The notes beneath the pieces are model-generated. The model was not told the DNA's origin and did no database searches. It was given only the letters and a program-made list of their open reading frames with translations. Shown here in pieces: positions 54,314 through 64,000 of a stretch of 64,000 bases of DNA. Position 1 is the stretch's first letter. Every line of letters begins with the position of its first letter. This DNA is from Erythrobasidium yunnanense. Its lineage: Eukaryota; Basidiomycota; Cystobasidiomycetes; Erythrobasidiales; Erythrobasidiaceae. The position numbers and the translations under genes were made by a program. The stretch is from contig BCJC01000001.1 in the NCBI GenBank assembly GCA_001600175.1, positions 1,258,065-1,322,064 on the forward strand, given 5' to 3'.

Positions 54314-55652
54314 CTACATGAGATAATAGTCGTCCGAGTCATTTCCATGTCCATGTCTTTCGCATGGCCCAGTGCAGCAATCACCGCATTGATCTTGCCA
54401 ACATGTGTATGCTGGCAGATTGGTGCAACTTCCGTTCGCACATTTCCTGATCACAGGCCGGAGGACGCAGAACTTGTCGAGATAGTCTTCCTGTTCTAGC
54501 TCCTTCAGACAGAGGGAGTCTAGCCAGCTTCGGCCTTGCAGGGCTCTAAAGGAGTCCCATCTAATTGGACGACTTGGCAGTACGCCTAAATTGACGTCGT
54601 TGTATTCTGCAGACCACCTCTTCCTGTCCGTCGCATAGAGGACGGGCAAGCTGACGAGAACAACCAGGATGGATCCGTACAGTGCGATAATTTCTTGGCC
54701 GGCAAGTGTCGAAATCGACTCCTTGTTATCGACTGACGCAGTGAAGAGTTGCTGCAGATGCCGAGACCATCGCAGAAGGTCTTTATCTCGGCTGTCGACA
54801 ATGGCGGCACGCAATTGCTCTTGATCGCCTTGAAAGCTTTCTACCAGGAGCGCTAGCTTGCGCTTCGTCTCTGCTTGCACCTCTGCGATTTTTTTGTCGA
54901 TACCACGCCGCCAGTAGGTTCGCCACGGGTAGGAAGCTTCTTGTAAGGAGGGGAGAGTAGCGAGTTCGGTTCGAGAAAGCCCCGCCAAGCGATCGTGGTA
55001 GTCTGCAGCTGAGATCGTTTTCATCTCAAAGTAGCGTTTAATTTGGGCACAGCTGCCGCATATCATAGCCCAGGCTGGTCCCTCGTCCCAGATACCACCG
55101 AACCGGCGAAACGGCTTTGGCTTAGTCTTCTCCTGACAGCTGATGCATCGCATATGCATGAGTTTCATCCAGCTCTGGTACCACGTACTACAGCCTCGAC
55201 ACTTCGCCTTTGCGCCAAATTGCTTGCACTTTTTCTCCCATTCGGCTTCTCGTCGGGCGGTCAATGTAACATACCACGTCTTTGAAGTTCGCATGAGCTG
55301 TAAGACCTCATAGTCCTCTGGTTCCAACTGTGCGATGATCTCCGTAAGTATTTCGAGAGGAAGAAAGCGAAATGGGTCGGTAGAATGAGCGGGAAGACCA
55401 GGCTGGATGGCAGCGTGAGCAAGCTTTATGCGCTTCGCTGCGGTACATTGTAAATAGGAGGTGTAGATCTGTTGCTGTGTTGTGACTGCCTGCTTCAGCT
55501 CGTCAACGGTCACGCCTTGGTCGTCGGCAGCGGTCGACGTAATAGCTTCTCTAGCCGCTAAAGCAGACTTTCGAGCTGTGCATAAGATAACAATTCAGCT
55601 TTGATGCCTGAAAAGCTGCCAATGTTGACTTACAGGGTCGTGGAAGAGACAT
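54314..55652 (-). CDS. array gene B: F-box/Cys4/Cys-tail protein, intact
   Basis: Exons 55652-55634 and 55575-54314 give 426 residues. The first exon encodes MSLPRP and a phase-1 intron follows, as in gene D. Domain order: SRKSALAAREAI helix; LPAHSTDPFRFLPLEIL leading into an F-box (about 77-120) with LQLMRTSKTWYVTLTAR; Cys4 motif with Cys150, 153, 179 and 182 (RCISC ... CGSC); helical middle with SFQGDQEQLRAAI; LYATDRKRW; SWLDSLCLKELEQEDYLD; tail with Cys385, 390, 398, 403, 406, 407 and 411 and His414/416 (CWQDQCGDCCTGPCERHGH). The tail looks metal-binding. No known full-length family is recalled. It is the best reference copy for the array. Confidence 0.82.
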
Positions 55653-56472
55653 GGGGGCCAGACCAGGACAAGCGCGAGACAGACCAAGGCGTCAAGATCG
55701 TGAAGAGACGAAACAATATGGGATCGCAGCGATATGAGCTGACGTTGAAGCTCTTTGAGACAGAAAGATTGGATTGCAGGATCGGCGTTTGTTTCGATGG
55801 TCCCAAATTTGAGGTTGCTAACGCGTCTTTTCCAGTCTGAGATCTGCTATACGAAGCTGCGAGCTGCTTTGGCAATGTCGTACTAGCGCTTGAAGCTGAT
55901 TCAGTCGACAAGTTGCATTGCTTGGCCGAGAAACAAAGCGCGTTGCTTGTCGCAGGCATTACAGCCTCAAGCAGAGTGATAGGCAGCAGCAACGAAAGAC
56001 TCTAATTTATACAAGTACCTCATGCTGGACGAGCAGCGAGACTCCGGCAGAACTGACAGACGGCCTTATCCGGCTTATCGCGACTTCGGGTATCGCGAAG
56101 GCGGAGGCTACTAAGGTATGCACAACCTTTGTGCACATATAGCAAGGGATTCCCTTGCTGACATTTGGAAAGCGCACGACGCTTGCTTGCATTACTCCAG
56201 AATAATCTGGAAGCCGGTTCATTGCGCAGGGGGTTTTTTATTCGACGCAGCGATAACGCAGAGCCCTTGCGAGCATTTGGGATGAGGTGGTCACGCCCTA
56301 GTTTAGGGCTACCCTTGTTGGACTGGAGCGAGAGGGTTCTACTGAGATGGATTTCCTCGCTGATGTCTGGTTGGCATGAGTGATGCGACCAAGAGATAAT
56401 CTGCATGACTTCCAGCAGCATTTTTCCCCGGAAGTACTGTACTTCTAGGGTCTAAGGCATTTGCCAGTCCCG
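55653..56472. other. intergenic between array genes B and C
   Basis: 820 bp holding the gene B promoter and the 3' side of truncated gene C. No coding frame with family features was seen, so the lost 3' half of C does not appear to be lying here in recognisable form. Confidence 0.45.
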
Positions 56473-57327
56473 CTACTGAATCTCCTTGCATCTGTCAGAG
56501 TCTGGCTTTGCCCTGAGTTCTGCAATTCTTTCCTCAATCGAAGGGCGCCAATAAGCTCTACGTGGATCGCGCATGTCGGAAACGACCAAGCAGGGAAGTG
56601 CATCGAGATCGCTTTGCGATAAGCCGGTTGGGATATCGCCTGGGAATCTGCCAGTGGTTGTTAGATTGCGAAAGTAGCTGAAGTAGCCATTGTATATATT
56701 GCGACAATCATGGCAGCATAATGCCCAGGAAGGACCGTCTGGCCAGATATGCCCGAAGCGGATGGAGGTCTTGGCTTTACAGCTAATGCATCTCTTGTGC
56801 ATCAGCTTGAGCCAGGTAAGGAACCAAGTAGCACAATCTTTTGCCATTCGCGTCCTCCGCATCTCCCTGCATTTGTATTCCCACATTTCCTCGAGGTCTG
56901 TAGTCAGGCTGACGCGCCATCTTCGCGAGATTCGCATGAGCTGCAGCATCTCGTATCCCTCTGGATTGAGATAGTCCAGTATCAGGTTGAATGCTTCGTA
57001 TGGAATGGAGCGAAATGGAACAGGAGAGGTTATCGGGTACGGGACAACGGTCGCCTGCACAGAGGCGCATCTGGCGCGTTTGCAGGTGGCCAGTATGATC
57101 GCATCGCCATCACCAGACAAGCTGTCCTTCTTGCTCATATCCAAGATGTCCAAGTTGACGCAAGTTGACGCAGCCGCCCGTCCCGATATTAAGGCCAGCT
57201 CGACCACGGTAGGCGTCGACGATAGATTGCCTAGCGAGCTTGCGTCTGCAGGAATTGCGGCCTGGTGGTCTTTCTGCGAGTCTTGCTCAAGCGAGAAGTT
57301 GGAGATGACGAAACCGAGTAAAGCCAC
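56473..57327 (-). pseudogene. array gene C: truncated F-box/Cys4 paralogue
   Basis: The open frame spans 57327-56473, but the first ATG in it is at 57138 (225 residues from there). The F-box (PFRSIPYEAFNLILDYLNPE, then LQLMRISRRWRVSLT), the Cys4 motif (KRCISCKAKT ... ALCCHDC) and YWRPSIEERIAELRAK are present. The protein then ends, so the whole second half (SFxGDQ, WLD and Cys tail) is missing. No MSLPRP-type first exon was found upstream. A 10-bp tandem repeat (CAAGTTGACG twice, 57151-57170) lies inside the N-terminal coding part, and because it is not a multiple of three it may have shifted the frame. It could still make a short protein. Confidence 0.6.
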
Positions 57328-57494
57328 AATCAGATCCTGGCCCTCTTTTCGTTCACGTCCTACCGAGATGCAGGGAAAGCAATAGCATTTGTGTGCAAGT
57401 ATCGGCTACCTTTACAACGGCTCGACAGTTAGAAGAAAAGGAAACTCGAGAAGGAAACTCGAGATAGTATCGGTGTTGATCAAATAGAAACAGT

Positions 57495-58845
57495 CTAGCG
57501 TCCATGTCTCACGCAGGGACCGCGACAGCAACGACCACATCGAGACAGCGGACACTCCTGAGCCGGCGTATTGTCGCAGAGCCACCCAGAACCACGATCA
57601 AACCCACAGCTTCCAGGTTTCGGATGGGACACGCATGTCGCGTCAAGGAAATCCTCCTGACTAAGCTCCTTCAGGTACATGCAGTCGAGCCAGTCCATTC
57701 CCTCGAAGTCTTTGTCCGGCTTGGATCTCAAGCTAACGGGCGGCATAAATGCTAGTCGGGCATCGTTGAGAGGCAGCGGCCACCTTGATCTGTCTGTTGC
57801 GTGTAGATTCGGTAACATCCCTAAGATATCTTCGATTGAGGTGTGAAGTTCGATGATACTTGTACCCAGGTCGAGAGGAATTGAAACCTTCTCATCGACA
57901 TGCTGGGCGATCAGCTCTTGAAGTCTCTTAGATCGCTTGAAACTAGCATCGTTACGGGTGTCGATCACCGCCCGGAGCTGTACTGAATCGCCTTCAAAGC
58001 TAGTGAGCAGGAGCTCTCGCTTTCGCTCGGTCTCATCTTTCCTTCGCTGGGCCTCTGCTCTCAACTGTGCGAGTTTAAAATCAAGAGCCGGACGCCAGTA
58101 TACTCGGTGGTTTGGCAAGTAGCGTCTCCGCCCAGGGAGGGACGACAGGGTGGCCAAATCAGAGGTGGAAAGTCCTACGATGCCTTCGCCGTAAGGCCCG
58201 TTACTCAGTTCCATAGTTTGAAATATGGAGCCACAGACTGATTGACAGCTGTCGCATACGAGAGCCCACGAAGGAACTCCAGCACAGAGAGCCCCGAAAG
58301 CGACCGAAGTTGTGAATGTAGTTTTGCTCTGACAGCCAAGACACCTTGTGTGCATCATCTTCAGCCAGCTACTGAACCGGTGCTGCATCCTCTTGCCTTC
58401 ATCTTCGCGCCCATTGCCTTGCACTTCTTCTCCCACTCGCCTTCGCAGCGGCTTGTAAGAGCAACACGCCACGTCTTTGACGTTCTTATCAATTGGAGGA
58501 TGTTATAGTTCTGGGGGTCGAGATACGAGACGATCTCTAGGAGGATCTCGAGAGGAAGATAACGGAAAGGGTCGGTCAAATGGGCTGGAAGACCAGTTTG
58601 CTGGACTGCATGGGTGACCTTGCCTCGTTTTGTGCCTAGATAGTCCGTATCGACTTCGGAGCTGCGCTGCTTCTTGCTAATATCGCCTGCAGCTTCGACA
58701 GCCAAGTCTTGCTCAGAAACGGCCGTCGACGCTATTGCGTCTCGAGCGGCCAGGGCGGCCTTTCGAGCTGCGAAAATGATTACAGAGTCAGTAATAACCT
58801 CATATAACTGGATACACTAGCCTTACAAGGTCTGGGAAGCGACAT
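57495..58845 (-). pseudogene. array gene D: F-box/Cys4/Cys-tail paralogue with one frameshift
   Basis: Exon 1 is 58845-58827 (MSLPRP, same phase-1 intron as B) and exon 2 starts at 58767. The F-box part (LPAHLTDPFRYLPLEILLEI, LQLIRTSKTWRVALTSR) is in one frame and the rest (FSSWLKMMHTRCLGCQSKTT onwards) in another. By comparison with GCSTWYQSW in B and GSWYHTC in F, the Trp codon near 58377-58381 has lost one base (ACC GG TTC). Downstream everything is intact: ALVCDSC, SFEGDSVQLRAVI, LHATDRSRWP, DWLDCMYLKELSQEDFLD and the tail CPLSRCGRCCRGPCVRHGR. It is either a young pseudogene or a one-base sequence error. Confidence 0.72.
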
Positions 58846-59374
58846 GACCGAAGGGCAGGTAGGACGACCAAGCCAGGGTGTGAGTCGGATTGAGCGAGAT
58901 AAGACAGAACGTCAGGCAAGCAGAGAGAGATCTTGTGCTTTGTGTAAGGCTTATTGTAAAGCCAAGCCTAGTGTCGTATCTGCGCGAAGTCCAGCTGTCC
59001 GTTGGTTTTTGCTTCCGAGTCCGACAAGGTGTCCAGATGCGAGCGTTCCAGACAGCAGCTCGCTTGCCCTGAAGACTTGTAGATGCGGCACTTAGACCGC
59101 AAGGGACGATGGCTTCATCACAAACCCGAGCTACGGCTACGCGAGGGTGGGCGTTTGGAGGGGATGTAAGGTGCTCCAATTGAAGGTTCTACATGACAAC
59201 ATTGTAGTAATTGTCTAGAAACCGGGCTAACAGTGATAACACAGTTGGCTGTAGAGCGAACCATAGCCGAAAGCTTGCAGTGATGCTTTTCCCTGAGCAT
59301 ACTTAGACTGTAGCGTCTGAGCCATATCAGTCAAATGCCGGCATTTATTGTCTGCCCTTTCCATTCATTGTGCT
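58846..59374. other. intergenic between array genes D and E
   Basis: 529 bp containing the gene D promoter and the 3' end of E. No family coding sequence, repeat or RNA gene recognised. Confidence 0.45.
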
Positions 59375-60626
59375 CTAGCTGTCCTCTTCGGTAGGCGCAC
59401 AATTCGCATCTAGGAATTGTTCGAATGTCACTTGGCCGCAGGCAAGTAGGTCCATCCAAGTTGGTTTCCCCTCCAAAGGATCCATGCACATTACCCTCGT
59501 GTGTGCAGCTGAGGTTGAAGATAAAGTTGCTCTCGTATACTTCTGAGGCCACCTCTGTCTGTCTGCTGTAAACATAGCAGGCAGTCTCTCTGCCGTGTCC
59601 TTGATAGATGTATATAGCTGAACGATGTCATCACCGTCCTTCTTTAAGATGAATAAGTGGTTGTCAACGCTCTCTTGCAGAAGCCGTTCATAGATGTCGG
59701 AGGAATTGAAATACACCCTTTCCCCGGATGGCAATTGCGTCTCGCAGAAGGACTTGATCTCCCTGGTAGCTGCAGATCAGCAGCTCTAGATTGTGCAGTC
59801 TCTCTGCTCGAAGATCTGCGACTTTCTGATCGATGGCAATGCGCCTATAGACTCGCGAATTAGCCGGATACAGATTCCCTCGAGGAAGGTCCTGAGCCGA
59901 GAGTGAGGGAAGGCCTTCAAGATCGTTCCGAGACAGTCCTAAAACAGGACTGTCATCTTGGGGCAGTGTGACCACTGATAGTCCAAAGTAATCTGACGTC
60001 TGGGCGCAGCAACAGCACAGGAGAGCCCAGGCTGGTCCAGCTGGCCAGATAGCTCCAATGGGTATCGAGTTGAGCGGTGGTATGACGTGCGTCAGGCAAT
60101 CGATGCATGTCGTGTGCATCTGTTCCAACCAGGTATGAAACCACATGCCGTAGCCTTCAAGCTTCGATCTTCTGCCATTCATCTGGCATAGCTTCTCCCA
60201 CTCTGCTTCTCGCCTGACAGTCAGCGCAACGTACCACGTTTTGGACGTTCGCATAAGCTGGAGAATCTGATATTCTTTGTATTTGTACTCGAGATGTAAG
60301 AATATCTCGTCGAGAATCTCGATGGGAAGAAGACGAAACGGGTCCGTCGAGTGAGGCGGAAGACCAATCTGAATTGGAGGTGGTGGTGTCGCAGTGCGCT
60401 GAGCTGACAGCAATTTGTATTGCTTATTGGCTTCAGCGTGAGCGCTCCAGTGTAGATCACCAGCATAATGGACAGACTGCACGCTGCCGCTAATGCATGT
60501 CATTCTAGACTTAGGGGAATCTTGCTGGGCCAATGCGACGCCCTTGCGCTTTAGCAGGGCCGGGCTGAAGGTCGCAGCTGATGGCACGCGCATCAGTTGG
60601 CGGAGTCTGGAACTGCTCTTGCTCAA
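59375..60626 (-). pseudogene. array gene E: F-box/Cys4 paralogue, frameshifted and tail-less
   Basis: The upper part (60626-59688) encodes LPPHSTDPFRLLPIEILDEI, LQLMRTSKTWYVALTVRREA, the Cys4 motif (TCIDC ... LLCCCC) and SYQGDQVLLRDAIAIRGKG, then runs out. The remainder continues in another frame (59734-59375) with YFNSSDIYERLLQESVDNHL, MFTADRQRWPQ and TWMDLLACGQVTFEQFLD. A one-base shift lies in the overlap, 59688-59734. The end (LDANCAPTEEDS) has no Cys tail. The open frame begins without ATG; the first ATG is at 60593, and no MSLPRP exon was found. Two defects suggest an older pseudogene than D. Confidence 0.62.
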
Positions 60627-60948
60627 CGAGCGGGCTTGCTCTACAGATATAGTCCCAGCAGGTCAGGCCAGAGCAATCGTTCTGATCCGCAATCTGCAGA
60701 GCTCAGAGCAGAAAATAGCGATGTTTGTCTGGTGATGGTAGCATATGATCGTGGTAGCTTGATGGGTGAGATGGAAATCACAGTTCCAGGCAATTCCAGT
60801 TGGGTCGTAGGAGACAAGCGGATTGCACGATATTCAGATAAGACATAAGAGGGTCTACATTTCAATTGAAGGCAGATATATAGAGTGAGAAAGGTAGGTA
60901 CACCTCAATAAAAGAAGAAACTAGCGGCAAGCCCTTTCCGTCATCAGG

Positions 60949-62328
60949 TCAGAACTTCCGGCTATTTGCCTTCAGATGGCTACTGACTGGACAAGGCCCC
61001 CGACAACAATATTTACACTTCCTCTGTTTGCAGCCGAATGAGAACCAGTTAGGACAAGGCACGCTGCGTGCAATGCCGTATAGAGTAGTCATACTCTGGC
61101 ATGCTCCCGGAATGGGTATTATGGGCGCAAAATTTGCATCGAGGTATTGCTGTCGTGTAAACTCGCCATTGACAAGGAGGTCGAGCCAAGATGCAGTTGT
61201 CTTCCTGTTAGAGAGAGTAGCCTTGACGCGCTTTGTCGGAGACGAATAGATGCTGCTTTTGCGAAAAGGCTGAGGCCATCTCTCGCGGTCTGAAGAATGT
61301 AAATCTGGCAGCTCGGCTGCAATCCCCTCGATGATTCTGTATATCTTGATAAGCTCGTCCGCGCGCTCCCCCAAGATAAACGGCCTGTCGACGACGTATT
61401 GCTCAATGATTTGTTTGAAGACTGCGGAGTCTCTGAAACAAGGCTGAGTACGAGCCAGGATAGCGTCGCGCAGGAGGCCTTGGTCGCCTTGAAAGCTGGA
61501 GATGAGCAGATCTAGCTTACGCTGACTTTCTGCTTTGATCTCTGCAGCCTTTCTGCTGACAGCGATGCACCAGAACACCCGAGAGTATTTCAGATGCGAA
61601 GCAAGCGATGGGAGGGCTTCCAGATCGAATCGAGATAGTCCTTTTATGCGGTGTTGACCTCCCGGTATTGCTAGGACAGTCGTAGCAAAGTAGTCGGAGG
61701 TGTGCCTGCAGTGTTTGCACAGTAAAGACCATGCCGGTCCATCTGGCCAGATAGCTCCGATACGCATCGATCGCGATGGCGCAACGCAGCCCAGACAGCT
61801 GACGCATCGTGTGCGCAACATTTTCAGACAGGTATGATACCATGATCCGTAAGTTTTGAATGGTCGTTCAGCTCCCATAGCTCTGCATGCCTCTTCCCAC
61901 ACACCGTCCAACCTGACCGCCAGCGCGACATACCATGTCTTCGAGGTTCGCATAAGCTGGAGCACTTCATAGACTTTGTAGTCGAGGCGCTTGATGATTT
62001 CGCTGAGGACATTCAGCGGGAGGCGACGAAAGGGATCCGTCGAGTGAGGAGGAAGGTCGGTCTGGATGACTGGCGGCGCTCTCATCGGGCGCTGCATCGG
62101 CCTTGTCTCGAATTGGAGAGTCTCCATACGATTGACGCAGTCCAAGTAGTCTTTATCGTTGCAGGAGTGCGGGACGACGGGGTGGATATTGCCATTTTGT
62201 TTGTAGAAGTCGCCCGCAGACAGCAAACCCTGTCTTGGAGGTCGTCTTTATGCAAGTCGACCCAATTTATCGGTCAGTGATTGCTGTTGAAGCTGCTGCT
62301 TCCACGTACGCAGCTGCCGGGCAGACAT
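60949..62328 (-). CDS. array gene F: F-box/Cys4/Cys-tail protein, intact
   Basis: The main exon frame is open 62226-60949. A likely first exon starts at ATG 62328 (MSARQLR) with an intron to about 62238; the exact junction is uncertain (donors GTACGT or GTGGAA). Domains: DLPPHSTDPFRRLPLNVLSE F-box lead, LQLMRTSKTWYVALAVR, GSWYHTCLKMLRTRCVSCLG and LLCKHC Cys4 motif, SFQGDQGLLRDAILAR, LHSSDRERWPQ, SWLDLLVNGEFTRQQYLD, and tail CPNWFSFGCKQRKCKYCCRG followed by PCPVSSH. All family modules are present in one frame, so this is one of two clearly whole members besides A. Confidence 0.76.
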
Positions 62329-62782
62329 GTCAAACGCTGGTGAGGCCAATGCGAATGTGTTTGTCGCGGATGGGGCAGAGAAGCAAGACCAGACAGAAGA
62401 AGATCATCTTTTATCGTAAGGAGTGGCCTGCGAGTCTTCTAGCAAAGCTTGTCGTATCATCAAGGAGAGGAGGCAAGATCATTCTCATCTTGAGGGCTAC
62501 TGCCAGAAGCTTGTTCGATTGCTCAAGCACTAGCGAGTCTTGTAGCAGCTTTCTTAAGGGAGAATAGAAAGCATGATTAGAGCAGGTAAGTTACATGGTG
62601 CGGAAGGAAGCCCGGCAAGGTACACAGCGGAAGCAGAATGCAGTTTAGCGGCCACCTAATAGTAGATACACATCATAGAATCTCTAGCTTAATGTATCTA
62701 TGTTGTCGTTCCTGATGTGGTTGCGTCTGTCGAGCACCGCGTCTACCTATAGCTTCATGGAAATCAACGAGAGAAGCGAGAA
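62329..62782. other. intergenic between array genes F and G
   Basis: 454 bp with the gene F promoter and the 3' end of G. No coding family sequence or RNA gene recognised. Confidence 0.45.
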
Positions 62783-64000
62783 TTACGACTTCGTGTAGAA
62801 GCTCGGATTACAGTATTCATCCAAGAAGGCTTCTTGCGTGACCTTCCCGAGATGAATCAAGTCGAGCCAAGTCAAATGAACCGTATCAATCCCCAATCTT
62901 CTCTGCGCCTTGCCCAGTGGCATAGCTCCCAGGCAGCTTCTAGGTAACGCATCGGACCATCTCCTCGGGTCTAATGCGTGTAGGTGCCGTATTTTTGGCA
63001 GCAACTCTTTCAGACTGTCGCATAATTTGATGATTTTGGCGCCTGTTTCGGGAGAGATCGAGGTCTGGTAGTGGGTCGACTGCCACAAAAGCGTATTAAA
63101 GAGAGCAGAGCATCGAAGGTCCGACCCAGGTGAAGTGACTATGCAACGGACTCGATCTTGTATGCCGACCAGACTGGCCAACAACTGGCGATATCTCCGC
63201 TCCTTCTCCACCCTCATCTCTTCAGCCTTCCTCCACTCGGTGGGCTTCCAGTATGCAACTTTAATTCGGCTGCCAGGGAAAGACACTGGGAATGAAGGGA
63301 CCTCATTCATGACGAGTTGAGGCGGGCTGTTTGGGAAGGATGCGTCGGCCATGAGGGGCGATGAGCGCTCAAAGCAAAGTCCATCAATGTATGAACCATA
63401 TACACACGAATGACAAAGCTTCGCCCAAGCCGGACCATCGCGAAGCCATAGTGAGCCCAGGGGATACGATTTGAGTATTGTGGACTGGGTGCAGCGAAAG
63501 CACCTATCATGCATGAGGTTGACCCAAGTATGGTACCAAGTAGGACAGCCACCGTTTAACCTCTCTGCGTCTATAGTTCTGCACTTTTTCTCCCATTGCC
63601 GTTCTAGCCCTCGGGTCAGAGCCATGTGCCAAGTCTTGGAGACGCGCATGATCTGTAAGAGATCGTAATCTTGGATTGGAAGGTTTCCGACAATGTTGAG
63701 CAGGATCTCTAGCGGAAGACGGCGAAAAGGATCCGTTGAATGAGCTGGTATAGCAGGCTTGAAGGCGATATATGCTAGCTCCTCGCTTTGCTTATGAGTC
63801 TCAGAGGCCGTAGCATTGCTGCCATTGAGATAGCAAGCTTTTGAGATCTGGACATCGTCGCAGCACTCCGTCTCGAATCTTGCGGCTCCTGGCTTTGCGG
63901 GTAGATCCAGCGGCGAGTCTCCTGATGCTGTACGATGAGACAGAGCCAGTTAGAGTTTTGGGTCACATCAATCATACGTAAATCCAAGATACGTACGCGC
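62783..64000 (-). CDS. array gene G: F-box/Cys4 paralogue, partial at the right edge
   Basis: A long exon, 63927-62783, is in one frame. It opens ASGDSPLDLPAKPG, passes KPAIPAHSTDPFRRLPLEIL and LQIMRVSKTWHMALTRGLER, the Cys4 motif (RCFRC ... KLCHSC), LHALDPRRWSD and TWLDLIHLGKVTQEAFLD, then stops at NPSFYTKS without a Cys tail. An intron with donor GTACGT and acceptor CGTACAG (63996-63928) separates it from the last 4 nt of an upstream exon at the window edge. The SFxGDQ block is diverged (LVGIQDRVRCIV). The missing tail parallels E; whether this is loss or a tail-less subfamily cannot be told here. Confidence 0.7.

Noticed and set aside
1-64000. Transposons, retroelements, virus-like elements, CRISPR arrays
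   Set aside because: No reverse transcriptase, integrase, transposase, capsid-like sequence, terminal repeats or spaced repeat array was recognised on either strand.

Overview
This window is nuclear DNA from a filamentous-type, probably basidiomycete, fungus. Genes are densely packed on both strands. Most are cut by several short introns (about 45-75 nt, GT..AG, usually with a CTRAY-like branch site just before the acceptor). The proteins are typical fungal housekeeping proteins: CTR9, NOP14, CAF1, NUP82, proteasome subunits, SPO7, recyclin, and both subunits of NAD-isocitrate dehydrogenase. I cannot name the species. I recognise no transposon, virus-like element, CRISPR array or tRNA gene.

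Layout, left to right. 1-9.6 kb: the 3' end of an unknown Ser-rich gene, then CTR9 (Paf1 complex) and NOP14 (ribosome biogenesis). 10-14 kb: an F-box/JmjC protein and a GT64 glycosyltransferase that seems to carry a frameshift. 14-25 kb: a histidine acid phosphatase, CAF1/POP2 deadenylase, NUP82, the divergent proteasome pair RPN12 and PRE3, and a secreted GH26 mannanase. 25-32.5 kb: a small membrane protein, PRM10 and an amidase. 33-37 kb: an unresolved minus-strand coding region and a PHD-like acidic protein. 37-43.7 kb: RPL2, a GRF zinc-finger protein, SUB1/PC4 and SPO7. Between RPL2 and the GRF gene lies a fragment of 5.8S rRNA/ITS2. 43.8-52 kb: recyclin RCY1, proteasome PRE1, and IDH1 and IDH2 placed head to head. 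52.3-64 kb: a tandem array of seven same-strand paralogues. They encode F-box proteins with a central Cys4 motif and, in some, a cysteine-rich tail; the last runs off the right edge.

Links between genes. IDH1 and IDH2 form one octameric TCA-cycle enzyme and share a 238-bp head-to-head promoter. RPN12 (19S particle) and PRE3 (20S beta-1) share a 141-bp head-to-head promoter, and a third proteasome gene, PRE1, lies 24 kb away. SPO7 and RCY1 start only 43 bp apart. The F-box array is the most unusual part. Its members share a first-exon signature and a phase-1 intron but differ in integrity: B and F look whole, D and E carry frameshifts, C is truncated, and E and G lack the Cys tail. This looks like a recent, fast-turning lineage-specific family.

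Exon coordinates were built by hand from reading frame, splice consensus and remembered family sequences; no search or transcript data were available.
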